DNA from: Rhizobium sp. Q54 | Lineage (GTDB): Bacteria; Pseudomonadota; Alphaproteobacteria; SMXQ01 | DNA length: 34,758 nt | Reading direction: 5' to 3' | NCBI GenBank assembly: GCA_945861615.1 | Contig: CAMAVH010000016.1 | Coordinates: 1-34,758 of the forward strand | Shown here: piece after piece, positions 8,350 through 17,938 of the stretch | Layout of the letters: the number at the start of each line of letters is the position of its first letter | How positions within the stretch are numbered: the first letter of the stretch is position 1 | Notes under the pieces: model-generated | Seen by the model: the letters and a program-made list of their open reading frames with translations, nothing else | Database searches by the model: none | What the model was told of the DNA's origin: nothing | Made by a program: the position numbers and the translations under genes

Positions 8350-9053
8350 ATGACCGACCAGCTCAAGACCACGCTCATCAACGCCGGCAAGATTCTCTAT
8401 AGCGAGCAGCAGGGCGACGACATTTTCGGCCATGTCACCGTGCGCCTACCGGACGATGCCGGCCATTTCTTGATGAAGCCGCATACCTTCGGCCTGGAAG
8501 AGATCACGATGGAAAACATCATCACCGTGAATCTCGACGGAGAAAAGACCGCCGGCAGCGCCCCGCGCCACCTCGAAGTCTTCATCCATTCGGAAATCCT
8601 GCGCGCGCGCAGCGACGTGCAGGCCGTCGTCCACACCCATGCGCCGCACGCCGTGGCCTTTTCGGCGCTGGGCAAGCCGCTGCAGCCGGTCGGCCATGAA
8701 GGTTCGGTGTTCTGCGACGGCTTGCCGGTGTTCGACGAGACGACCGACCTGATCGTGACGCAAGAGCGCGGCAAATCGGTCGCCAAGGCGCTGGGCAAGC
8801 ATCACGCCGTGCTCTTGCAAAATCACGGGCTGGTGACGGCGGGCCGCACGATCCAGGAGGCGACCATGCTCGCCATCCATCTGGAGCGCGCCTGCAAGTC
8901 GCAGCTATTGGTGGAATCCTGCGGCGGCGCCACGCGCCTCAGCACGCCGGACGACGCCAAAACCAAACAGGGCCGCATCATCCCGCAATATGCGTCCGTG
9001 TTCGCCTATCTTGAACGCAAGGTCTGCGGCTGCGGCCAGCTCCACGACGAGGA

Positions 9054-9057
<4 letters not shown>
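8350..9057 (+). CDS. Class II aldolase/adducin family protein
   Basis: A 235-residue protein from the ATG at 8350, with AGGGGA about 7 bases upstream. The class II aldolase (AraD/FucA-like) fold is indicated by VVHTHAPHAVAFS, giving the zinc ligands His95 and His97, and by LLQNHGLVTAG with His159. The family includes L-fuculose-phosphate aldolase, ribulose-5-phosphate epimerase and several decarboxylases. The unphosphorylated or phosphorylated substrate cannot be chosen from sequence. The C-terminus carries a Cys-Gly-Cys-Gly pair (VCGCGQ). The gene follows lysR by 59 bases on the same strand and ends tail-to-tail with the ABC-F gene, their stops overlapping at 9054-9057. Confidence 0.88.
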
Positions 9058-10865
<1,808 letters not shown>

Positions 10866-11090
10866 GGCGATGACCTATACCGATAAGCCTTGCAGTTCAA
10901 TGGGCCAGACGGAATTTGCCGGCCGGAAGCGCCGTCCATCCCATTTTCGCGAGCCGGCGCGGCTGGGACTTGCAGGATCGTGCTCGAAGGATCAAGGTCT
11001 GCCCCTCGATTTGAGATTTTCCCCCATCGCGCCGTCCGCGCCGCCTCCCGGCTGCGGGCGATCCTGCGCCTTTTCCGACGTTGCTTTGCC

Positions 11091-12566
11091 ATGGCCGACA
11101 CCACCGCCGCCTCGCCTCTGGACCATCCCGCGATCGACCCCGCCGCCAAGCGCTCGATCATTTTCGGCGTGCTTCTGGCGATGTTCCTCGCCTCGCTCGA
11201 ACAGACCATCATAGCCACCGCACTGCCGACGATCGGCCGCGAGCTGGGCGATGTCGAAACCCTGGCCTGGGTGGTGACGGCCTATCTGCTCAGCTCGACG
11301 GCGGTGACGCCGCTCTACGGCAAGCTGAGCGACATTTACGGCCGGCGCGTCATGATGCTGACGGCGGTCGCCATATTCATCGGCGGCTCGGTGCTGTGCG
11401 CCATCGCGCCCAGCATGACGCTGCTCGCCGTGGCGCGCGCTCTGCAGGGCCTCGGCGGCGGCGGCCTGATGGTGCTCGCCATGACGATCATCGCCGACCT
11501 GGTGCCGCCGCGCGAACGGGCGCGCTATCAGGCGCATTTCGCCGCCGTGTTCATGAGCTCCAGCCTGGTCGGCCCGGTGCTCGGCGGCTTCATCGCCGAA
11601 CATCTCCATTGGTCGGTGATCTTCTGGATCAACCTGCCGGTCGGCGGCTACATCTGGTGGTCGCTGAGCGGTCGCCTGCGCCAACTGCCGCGCCACGAGC
11701 GTCCGCACAAGCTCGATATCGTCGGCGCCGCGCTGCTCGTGCTCGCGACCGTGCCTTTGCTGCTCGCGCTGAACTGGGGCGGCAACCGCTATGTCTGGGC
11801 CTCCTGGCAGGTCGTCGGCCTGTTCGGTTTCGCTGCGGCCATGACCGCGCTGTTCGTGCTGCGCATGTTCATGGCGCGCGAGCCTTTCCTGCCGCTCGCC
11901 ATCGCCTTTCATCCCGTGGTCGGCCCGGCCGCGGCGGCCGGCTTCTTCAACATGGGCGTGTTCGTCGCGCTGACGATCTACACGCCGATCTATTTCGAAG
12001 CCGCCCTCGGCCTCAGCGCCAGCGTCGCCGGCCTCGCCTTGGTGCCGCTGATGGCCTTCACCGTCGCCGGCGCGCAGACAAGCGGACGCTTGATCGCCCA
12101 TGTCAAACATTACAAACGCATCGGCGTGATCGGCCTCGGCGCGGCGGTCGTCGCGCTCGCGCTCCTGGCGCTCGGCTCGACCGATCTGCCCTTCGCCGCC
12201 GCCCTGGCGCTGTTCGGCGTCGCCGGCATCGGCATCGGCACCGCCTTCCCGCTCGTGACCCTGGCGAGCCAGAACGCGGTGACGCCGCAACAGATGGGCA
12301 CCACCACGGCGCTGATCAATTTCTTCCGCTCGCTCGGCGGCGCCATCATCGTCGCCATTTTCGGCGCCATCGTCATCAACGGCCTGAACGAAGGCGCCAA
12401 AGCGCCGGGCCACCACATGGACGGCATGGCGGGCGGCTTCACCGACATTCCCGAGGACACCTTCCGCTGGCTGTTCTTCGCTGCCGCGGTCGCGGTGTTC
12501 ATCGGCTGGGTGCTGGTGCTGCTCATGGAAGAGCGGCCGATCAGGGACGGCAGGGCGAAACCCTGA
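11091..12566 (+). CDS. MFS drug-exporter family (DHA2, EmrB/QacA-like)
   Basis: About 491 residues from the ATG at 11091, where a short hydrophilic N-terminus precedes the first helix; an upstream extension in the same frame lacks protein-like character. The profile suggests about 14 membrane helices. Diagnostic motifs are LEQTIIATALPTI (residues 36-48; the DHA2 motif in helix 1), GKLSDIYGRR (77-86; MFS motif A), and the GLGGGGLMVLAM stretch. Such proteins export drugs or metabolites by proton antiport; the substrate is not predictable. No EmrA-type membrane fusion partner is adjacent. A tiny lipoprotein gene follows 74 bases downstream. Confidence 0.92.
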   Translation: MADTTAASPLDHPAIDPAAKRSIIFGVLLAMFLASLEQTIIATALPTIGRELGDVETLAWVVTAYLLSSTAVTPLYGKLSDIYGRRVMMLTAVAIFIGGSVLCAIAPSMTLLAVARALQGLGGGGLMVLAMTIIADLVPPRERARYQAHFAAVFMSSSLVGPVLGGFIAEHLHWSVIFWINLPVGGYIWWSLSGRLRQLPRHERPHKLDIVGAALLVLATVPLLLALNWGGNRYVWASWQVVGLFGFAAAMTALFVLRMFMAREPFLPLAIAFHPVVGPAAAAGFFNMGVFVALTIYTPIYFEAALGLSASVAGLALVPLMAFTVAGAQTSGRLIAHVKHYKRIGVIGLGAAVVALALLALGSTDLPFAAALALFGVAGIGIGTAFPLVTLASQNAVTPQQMGTTTALINFFRSLGGAIIVAIFGAIVINGLNEGAKAPGHHMDGMAGGFTDIPEDTFRWLFFAAAVAVFIGWVLVLLMEERPIRDGRAKP

Positions 12567-12640
12567 GCCTTCAGTTCCCCGGAACCTCGCGGACCAGCCA
12601 AGCGTTGACGGATCGAACGCAACAACCAGGAGCGCGAAAA

Positions 12641-12841
12641 ATGCGCCTCATCCTTGCCTCTGTCGTCGCTATCGCGGCCCCGCTCGCTCTCGCTGCCTGC
12701 GGCGGCAATCCCGACCATAAGGAAACCGTCATCATCCAGCAGCCGGCTCAGGCTGTCGTGGTGCCCCAGGGCCAAACCGTTGTCGTGCCCCAGGGCAGCA
12801 CGGTCCGGACCTGCACCGCCGGCACTTACAACTGTCCGTAA
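12641..12841 (+). CDS. Small lipoprotein (66 aa)
   Basis: A short gene with AGGAG at 12628-12632, 8 bases before the ATG. The predicted protein has a signal sequence ending in a lipobox, LALAAC, with Cys20 as the lipidated residue, so the mature peptide is about 47 residues. The mature part is low in complexity and contains an imperfect tandem repeat (VVVPQGQT then VVVPQGST), then two cysteines near the end (TCTAGTYNC) that could form a disulfide. I do not recognise a named family; short alphaproteobacterial lipoproteins of this sort are common and uncharacterised. The signal, ribosome site and lipobox make it a convincing gene despite its size. Confidence 0.78.
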   Translation: MRLILASVVAIAAPLALAACGGNPDHKETVIIQQPAQAVVVPQGQTVVVPQGSTVRTCTAGTYNCP

Positions 12842-12857
12842 CAGCGATCCGAACCGT

Positions 12858-12869
12858 TCGAACGTTCGA
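12858..12869. repeat. 12-base perfect palindrome
   Basis: TCGAACGTTCGA lies 17 bases after the lipoprotein stop, inside a GTTCGAACGTTCGAG context. It could be a protein-binding site or the edge of the structured segment that follows. A palindrome this short can occur by chance. Confidence 0.3.
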
Positions 12870-12883
12870 GCGTTGAATGTTCA

Positions 12884-13015
12884 GCCGGCCAGCCATTCCC
12901 CGATGGGCCGGCACCTCAAAAGAAGATCGATTATCCGCATCCGCCGCCGCCATCCCCCTGTGGCGTCGAGGATGCCTCCGGCCTTTCCCCGGCCGTCGGA
13001 TATTCGATCTTCTTT
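12884..13015 (+). ncRNA. Candidate structured RNA / 5' leader upstream of gpt
   Basis: The 265-base gap between the lipoprotein and gpt is unusually structured. A hairpin has arms GCCGGCC (12884-12890) and GGCCGGC (12906-12912). A long stem follows: 12919-12937 pairs with 12997-13015 at 18 of 19 positions, the only mismatch being T12931 against T13003. Inside it, GCATCC (12937-12942) pairs with GGATGC (12970-12975) around a CGCCA/TGGCG hairpin, and CGGCC (12979-12983) pairs with GGCCG (12991-12995). This is a three-way-junction shape. A terminator-like hairpin comes next. It could be a gpt leader regulator, a small RNA, or a palindromic repeat. I recognise no known riboswitch or housekeeping RNA. 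Confidence 0.42.
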
Positions 13016-13027
13016 CTCATCCCGACT

Positions 13028-13064
13028 GGCAAGACCCGGATAGACGCCGTGTCTTGCCTTTTTT
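13028..13064 (+). terminator. Intrinsic terminator or attenuator 42 bases before gpt
   Basis: GGCAAGAC (13028-13035) pairs perfectly with GTCTTGCC (13051-13058) across a 15-base loop and is followed directly by six T residues (13059-13064). It is oriented on the + strand. It could end the lipoprotein transcript or act as an attenuator in the gpt leader; the structured segment just upstream makes the second possibility worth testing. Confidence 0.65.
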
Positions 13065-13106
13065 GCGCCGATAGCGCATGTGGGGTAGGCAACCAGGGGG
13101 AACTCC

Positions 13107-13598
13107 ATGACGTCCGATCATCCGACCGCCACCGGCCTCATCGTCAGTTGGGACGACGTGCATCGCGATGCCCGTGCCCTGGTGCGCAAGCTGATGGCGC
13201 TCGGACCTTGGCATGGCATCATCGCCCTGACGCGCGGCGGCCTGGTGCCGGCCGCCATCGTCGCCCGCGAGATGGAAATCCGCGTCATCGACACGCTCTG
13301 CATCGCCACCTACGACGAGCAGAAGCTGGAGGCCGTGAAAATCCTCAAAAGCCCGGAAGGCGCCGTCGCCAGCCAGGGCGAAGGCTGGCTGCTGATCGAC
13401 GACCTGGTCGATACCGGCACCACGCTGCAGGCAGCACGCAAGCTGCTGCCGAAGGCGCATTTCGCCACGGTGTATGGCAAGCCCAAGGGCCTGCCCCTGG
13501 TCGATACCTTCATCCACCAGGTGCCGCAGGACCAATGGGTCTATTTCCCTTGGGATCTCAGCCCGAGCTACGCGCCGCCGCTGGTGCGCAAAAGCTGA
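13107..13598 (+). CDS. gpt: Xanthine-guanine phosphoribosyltransferase
   Basis: A 163-residue type I phosphoribosyltransferase starting at an ATG with AGGGGGA upstream. The match to enterobacterial Gpt is strong along the length: VSWDD near the N-terminus, GIIALTRGGLVPAAIVARE (about 37-55), the PRPP-binding LLIDDLVDTGTT (about 94-105), PKAHFATVYGKPKG, and VPQDQWVYFPWD near the end. The enzyme transfers phosphoribose from PRPP to xanthine, guanine or, less well, hypoxanthine for purine salvage. It is convergent with an NCS2-type purine permease, which fits a salvage module. Regulation may involve the structured leader and terminator-like hairpin just upstream. Confidence 0.93.
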   Translation: MTSDHPTATGLIVSWDDVHRDARALVRKLMALGPWHGIIALTRGGLVPAAIVAREMEIRVIDTLCIATYDEQKLEAVKILKSPEGAVASQGEGWLLIDDLVDTGTTLQAARKLLPKAHFATVYGKPKGLPLVDTFIHQVPQDQWVYFPWDLSPSYAPPLVRKS

Positions 13599-13626
13599 CG
13601 CCCGCCGAAGTTTCCTCCTGCGGGCG
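13599..13626 (+). terminator. Weak terminator-like hairpin after gpt
   Basis: CGCCCGC (13599-13605) pairs with GCGGGCG (13620-13626) across a 14-base loop immediately after the gpt stop. There is no T tract on the + strand, so it is at best a 3'-end stabilising or pausing structure between the convergent gpt and permease genes. Confidence 0.3.
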
Positions 13627-13649
13627 CCAATCTTGAGCGAAGACGAACT

Positions 13650-14945
13650 TTAGCCGAACACGAAGTGCAGCACGCTGAGCCCGGCGATGATCAGCACGCC
13701 GAGCGTCGTCTTCTCGAATTGTTTCGTCGCCAATTTCGCCAAGGCATAGACGATGAAGGCGATGGCGATGCCATGGGCGATGCTGTAGGTCAGCGGCATC
13801 ATGATGGCGCCGAGCACCGCCGGGGCGTAATCGGTCGGATCGCTCCAATCGAGATCGACCAGATTGCGCGTGAAGTGGCAGGCGACGAACACCAGGGCCG
13901 GCGCGGTGGCGAAGGCCGGGATGCTCTGGGCGAGCGGCGCGAAGCCGAGGCAGAGCAGGAACAACGCGGCGACGGTGATCGCCGTCAGGCCGGTGCGTCC
14001 GCCCTCCTTGATGCCGGCGCCGCTCTCGATATAGGACGTGGTGTTCGACGTGCCGAGCAGCGCGCCGATGGTGGTCGCCGCCGAATCGGCGATGACCGCC
14101 TTGCCGATGCCCTCGACCTTGCCGTCCTTGTCGACCTTGCCGGAGATGTTTGCGACGCTGGTCAGCGTGCCCGCCGTATCGAAGAAATCGACGAACAGCA
14201 GCGCCATCACCACCGAAATCAAGCCGGCGCTGAATACGCCGCCGATGTCGAGCTGCAGGAAAGTCGGCGCGAGGCTCGGCACCGGGCCGACGACGCCGGC
14301 GAACGAGGCCGCGCCGACGAGCCAGCCGATGATCGCCGTGCCGAGAATGCCGATGACGATGGCGCCCGGCACGCGCAGCTTGTCGAGCACGATCATGACG
14401 ATGAAACCGAGCGTGGCGAGCAGGACGGCCGGGCTGGCGACATTGCCGAGGCCGACGAGCGTCGCCGGATGATCGACGACGACGCCAGCGTTGCGCAAAC
14501 CGATGATCGCGAGGAACAAGCCGATGCCGGCGCCGATGCCGAGTTTTAGCGCCTTGGGGATCGCGTTGATGATCCATTCGCGCAAGCCCGTCAGACTGAG
14601 CACCAGGGCGAGCACGCCCGAGAGGAAGACCGCGCCGAGCGCGACCTGCCAGGGCTGCTTCATGCCGATGACGATGCCGTAGGTGAAGAAGGCATTGAGG
14701 CCCATGCCGGGAGCCAGGGCCACCGGCCATTTCGCCCAGGCGCCCATGATGAAGGTGGCGATGGCGGCGGCGAGAATGGTGGCGACAAAGACCGCGCCGA
14801 AATCCATGCCGGCGTCCTTCAGGATCGCCGGATGGACGACGATGATGTAGGCCATGGTCAGGAAGGTCGCGAGACCCGCGAGCAATTCCGTGCGCACGGA
14901 CGAACCGCGCGCGGTGATGCCGAAATACTTATCGAGCCAAGCCAT
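13650..14945 (-). CDS. NCS2-family purine permease (AzgA-like)
   Basis: A 431-residue membrane protein with about 12-14 helices. The N-terminus (LDKYFGITARGSSVRTELLAGLATFLTMAYI) is characteristic of the AzgA/GhxP/AdeQ branch of nucleobase:cation symporters, as are ALAPGMGLNAFF (about 76-87) and LFVDFFDTAGTL (about 250-261). The LLGTSNTTSYIESGAGI segment (about 297-313) supplies the conserved binding-site region. Known members import adenine, guanine or hypoxanthine. Its placement next to gpt supports guanine/hypoxanthine/xanthine uptake feeding salvage. Start at the ATG on the complement of 14943-14945, with AAGGGGA about 8 bases upstream. Confidence 0.92.
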   Translation of the reverse strand: MAWLDKYFGITARGSSVRTELLAGLATFLTMAYIIVVHPAILKDAGMDFGAVFVATILAAAIATFIMGAWAKWPVALAPGMGLNAFFTYGIVIGMKQPWQVALGAVFLSGVLALVLSLTGLREWIINAIPKALKLGIGAGIGLFLAIIGLRNAGVVVDHPATLVGLGNVASPAVLLATLGFIVMIVLDKLRVPGAIVIGILGTAIIGWLVGAASFAGVVGPVPSLAPTFLQLDIGGVFSAGLISVVMALLFVDFFDTAGTLTSVANISGKVDKDGKVEGIGKAVIADSAATTIGALLGTSNTTSYIESGAGIKEGGRTGLTAITVAALFLLCLGFAPLAQSIPAFATAPALVFVACHFTRNLVDLDWSDPTDYAPAVLGAIMMPLTYSIAHGIAIAFIVYALAKLATKQFEKTTLGVLIIAGLSVLHFVFG

Positions 14946-14980
14946 TGGCCGATCCCCTTGTTGTTACAACCCCTCGGATC

Positions 14981-14992
14981 CCGGTCGACCGG
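14981..14992. promoter_or_regulatory. 12-base palindrome upstream of the purine permease
   Basis: CCGGTCGACCGG is a perfect palindrome 36 bases upstream of the permease start in its 5' region. It may be an operator. It is G+C-rich and could be chance. Confidence 0.25.
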
Positions 14993-15040
14993 AATGCCTC
15001 GCACGGCGAACCCCTTCGCCGCGTCGGTTCATTTAAGCGA

Positions 15041-15072
15041 AAAAACGGGCGACGGGATAGTCCCGCCGCCCG
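15041..15072 (-). terminator. Rho-independent terminator of the secreted hydrolase gene
   Basis: CGGGCGACGGGA (15046-15057) and TCCCGCCGCCCG (15061-15072) form a 12-base stem with one mismatch and a 3-base loop. Read on the minus strand, the stem is followed by TTTTT (complement of 15041-15045). It lies 25 bases beyond the hydrolase stop. Confidence 0.85.
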
Positions 15073-15096
15073 CTTATAATTTTAGCTATTGCCGGC

Positions 15097-16404
15097 TCAG
15101 GAGAATCGCTTGTTCATCCAGGCGGCCAGGTAGTCGAAGAAATTCTTCGTCGCGTTGCCGTAGTTCTCGCCGGTCGCCGCCGCGCAGGGCTTGCAGGGCG
15201 TCATGCCATGCGTCGCGCCCTCGAGGACCAAGAAGTCCTTGTCGGCGCTTTTCGCCATGTCATAGGCGAGTTCATTGTCGCGGATGAAGTAATGCCCGCC
15301 CATGGCGGTCACCAGCAACGGAATCGAGATGTTCTGCACCGCGCAAGGCACAGAATTGTTGCTCGAACACCAATCGATGCCGTCGAGCGCGCTGGTCGAT
15401 CTCACCGCGTTGGCGCCGAGGAAGGATTTCACGGTGAGTTGACGGGTGTCGTCGAAGCTGGCATCCCGCTTGGCATTTCTAGGGGTCGAGACGCGCACGG
15501 TCTTGACCGGCTTGCTGGCATCCACCGTGCCGTCGTTCTTCAAGAGCTTTCGCGGTTTGAGTGTGCCGCCATGGACGCCGGTGGAAATATCAGAAAGCCG
15601 GGCGCGGTTGCGATAGACCACGAAGCTCTCGTCGTCGGACGGCACGTGGCGGCCGGCCTTCATGTCCGCCTGCAACTTGAGCGCCTTGTCGATCAGCCGG
15701 TTCATGCGCTCCGATTGCGCCTTGTAGTAGCGCTCCTGAAAGGCCGCCGAATAGGTCGAATCGCCGTTCGGGTTGAAACCGTTCTTCGGATCGAACGGAT
15801 CGAGTGCCGGGTCGATCTTGGTCGGGTCGGTCTCGTTCGTCAGGGATGGATTGAGACTGCGCAGGCCGTTCACCGAATTGCCCGGATGGGCATCGACCAA
15901 AATGAGCCCGTCGGCTTTCGGCGCGCCGGCGATCCGATCGCTGCATTCGACGAGCTTGTTCGCGCCCTTGCAATAAGCGAGGCCATTCTCCGCCACCGCT
16001 TGGTAATAGCTCGTCGTCGGCCCGCCGCCGCTATGGCCGAGCAGCACGACCTTTTCGATGCCGGGCTGCTTTTTCATGAACTCGACGCCTTCGCGCAGAT
16101 CGAGCTGGTTGGCGTCCCAATCGACCGCCGATTCGTTGTTGTCCGAGCGCGGGTTCATGCCGAGCACGAGAAATCCCCGCGCCGCCAATTCCGTGGTCGA
16201 GATATGATTCATGAAATTGCTGGTGCGGTGGATCACCACCACGCCGATCTTCGGCGCCGGCCCGCTGTCGGGCTTGTAGAGCGCGCCTTTGGCGGCGCTG
16301 TTGGCAAATCGGATATAGCGCGGATCGCTTTGCGCCGCCGCCTCCGCCGCCAAATACCCCAACATCAGGCCAAGCGACGCCGCGACGAATTGTTTCGTCT
16401 TCAT
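15097..16404 (-). CDS. Secreted alpha/beta hydrolase
   Basis: About 435 residues from the second of two adjacent ATGs (16404), with GGGAGGT 6 or so bases upstream; the ATG at 16407 is too close to that site, and the longer frame beyond it has no signal. Residues 1-24 are a Sec signal peptide ending AEAAA-Q. The mature protein has an alpha/beta hydrolase core: GVVVIHR strand, then the nucleophile elbow GHSGGG with Ser125, a likely acid in LILVDAHPG or later, and a C-terminal His in EGATHGM. A large insertion (about residues 180-310) forms a cap. Paired cysteines (CKGANKLVEC, WCSSNNSVPC, PCKPC) suggest disulfides in the periplasm. Substrate unknown. It is a single-gene transcript with its own terminator. 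Confidence 0.82.
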   Translation of the reverse strand: MKTKQFVAASLGLMLGYLAAEAAAQSDPRYIRFANSAAKGALYKPDSGPAPKIGVVVIHRTSNFMNHISTTELAARGFLVLGMNPRSDNNESAVDWDANQLDLREGVEFMKKQPGIEKVVLLGHSGGGPTTSYYQAVAENGLAYCKGANKLVECSDRIAGAPKADGLILVDAHPGNSVNGLRSLNPSLTNETDPTKIDPALDPFDPKNGFNPNGDSTYSAAFQERYYKAQSERMNRLIDKALKLQADMKAGRHVPSDDESFVVYRNRARLSDISTGVHGGTLKPRKLLKNDGTVDASKPVKTVRVSTPRNAKRDASFDDTRQLTVKSFLGANAVRSTSALDGIDWCSSNNSVPCAVQNISIPLLVTAMGGHYFIRDNELAYDMAKSADKDFLVLEGATHGMTPCKPCAAATGENYGNATKNFFDYLAAWMNKRFS

Positions 16405-16633
16405 CATGTAACCTCCCTGTCTGCCGTGCGAATTCTTATTGATGGGCCGGCATGACGCCCTGCCGCCATTTAACGCCGTTCCAAAAAGCCCGGCAAGCAG
16501 CCGCAAAGTAACCAAGGAACCGCTCAGTTTTGACGGCGTTCATCAAAAGTACGGTTGTATTTCCGGGCTCAAAGGCCAAGATAAGCCTCCGGGAACCGGC
16601 CCGACCGATATCAGCAAGCCGCCTGCAGGCCCC

Positions 16634-17938
16634 ATGACAGCGATCGCCCAGCCGTCGTCCGACGCGCATCTCAATCTCCAGCAAACCGCCGCCCGCTATA
16701 AGACCGTTCGCGACCTGAGCGAACGGCTGGCTGCGCCCTTGAGCGCGGAGGACCAATGCGTCCAATCGATGCCGGACGCCAGTCCGACCAAGTGGCATCT
16801 CGCGCATACGACCTGGTTCTTCGAAACGATCCTGCTCGTCCCGCACTTGCCCGGCTACAAGCCGTTCGACGAGAGCTTCTTTTATCTGTTCAATTCCTAT
16901 TACGAGTCGCTGGGGCCGCGCCATCCGCGTCCGCAGCGCGGTCTGCTGACGCGGCCGTCGCACGATCAGGTGATGGACTATCGCCGCCACGTCGATGCGG
17001 CGATGGCCAGTCTGCTGGCCAGCGCGGCGCCCGGCGTTGCCCGAAAAATCGCGCCGCTCGTCGAACTCGGCTGGAATCACGAACAGCAGCATCAGGAATT
17101 GCTGCTGACCGACATCAAGCATGCCTTCTCCTGCAACCCGCTGCTGCCCGCGTACCTGCCGCGCGCGAAGGACGACTCGCTCGAAGCCATGCCGGCGCGC
17201 TGGATCGAAGGACCGCATCACATCGTCGAGGTCGGCCATCACGCGGCTGACGGTTTCGCCTTTGATAACGAGACGCCACGCCATCCCGTGCTGCTGCAGC
17301 CTTATCGTATCGCCGACCGGCTGGTGACCAACGGGGAGTATGCCGCCTTCATCGCCGATGGCGGCTACAAGCGCCCGGAGTTCTGGCTGTCGGACGGCTG
17401 GGCCACGGTGCAGGCGCAAGGCTGGCAAGCACCGGGCTATTGGCAGCGCGAGGCGGAAGACGCGCCTTGGCATGCTTTCACCCTGCACGGCCTGCGCCGG
17501 CTCGACGATTCCGAACCGGTTGCCCATGTCAGCTTCTTCGAGGCCGCCGCCTATGCTGCCTGGGCGGGCAAGCGCCTGCCGACCGAATTCGAATGGGAAG
17601 CGACCGCCGCCACAGGGATGAGCGGGCGCGATCTCGATCCGGCCAGTCCGCATCCGCGCTCTCTGGTGGGCGGCGCCGACAATCCAGAAGTAGGCTTGCG
17701 CCAGGCCACCGGTGAGGTATGGCAATGGACGCGCTCGTCCTACGATCCCTACCCCGGCTTCAAGCCGCTCGCCGGCGCGCTCGCCGAATACAACGGCAAA
17801 TTCATGGTTGGCCAAGTGATCCTGCGCGGCGGATCCTGCGTAACGCCTGAAGGGCACACGCGCCCGACCTATCGCAATTTCTTTCCCCCATCGGCGCGCT
17901 GGCAGTTCAGCGGCATCCGTCTCGCGGAGGACCTATGA
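16634..17938 (+). CDS. egtB: Ergothioneine biosynthesis sulfoxide synthase EgtB
   Basis: A 434-residue non-haem iron enzyme from the ATG at 16634; the frame stays open upstream, but that part is not family-like. Residues about 15-170 are a DinB-like four-helix domain with the iron ligands His58 (WHLAH), His149 and His153 (NHEQQHQE). Residues about 195-434 are a formylglycine-generating-enzyme-like domain, with LRGGSCVTPEGHTRPTYRNFF and IRLAED at the end. EgtB joins trimethylhistidine (hercynine) to a thiol donor, gamma-glutamylcysteine or cysteine, with O2 to give the sulfoxide intermediate. Its stop overlaps the egtD start (ATGA). No egtA or egtC is adjacent, so cysteine itself may be the donor, which is inference. 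Confidence 0.94.
   Translation: MTAIAQPSSDAHLNLQQTAARYKTVRDLSERLAAPLSAEDQCVQSMPDASPTKWHLAHTTWFFETILLVPHLPGYKPFDESFFYLFNSYYESLGPRHPRPQRGLLTRPSHDQVMDYRRHVDAAMASLLASAAPGVARKIAPLVELGWNHEQQHQELLLTDIKHAFSCNPLLPAYLPRAKDDSLEAMPARWIEGPHHIVEVGHHAADGFAFDNETPRHPVLLQPYRIADRLVTNGEYAAFIADGGYKRPEFWLSDGWATVQAQGWQAPGYWQREAEDAPWHAFTLHGLRRLDDSEPVAHVSFFEAAAYAAWAGKRLPTEFEWEATAATGMSGRDLDPASPHPRSLVGGADNPEVGLRQATGEVWQWTRSSYDPYPGFKPLAGALAEYNGKFMVGQVILRGGSCVTPEGHTRPTYRNFFPPSARWQFSGIRLAEDL

Noticed and set aside
12850..12870. GTTC repeats resembling an alphaproteobacterial LexA box
   Set aside because: The GTTC copies are 4-5 bases apart, not the required 7, and no SOS gene is adjacent.
12906..13015. Minus-strand resemblance of the structured segment to a cobalamin riboswitch (GGGGAA and GCCAC pieces)
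   Set aside because: Core spacing and the B12 box do not fit, and no minus-strand gene lies downstream.
16530..16560. TTGACG followed by TTGTAT as a promoter for egtB
   Set aside because: The spacer is about 19 bases and the -10 is poor, so it is not supported well enough to list.
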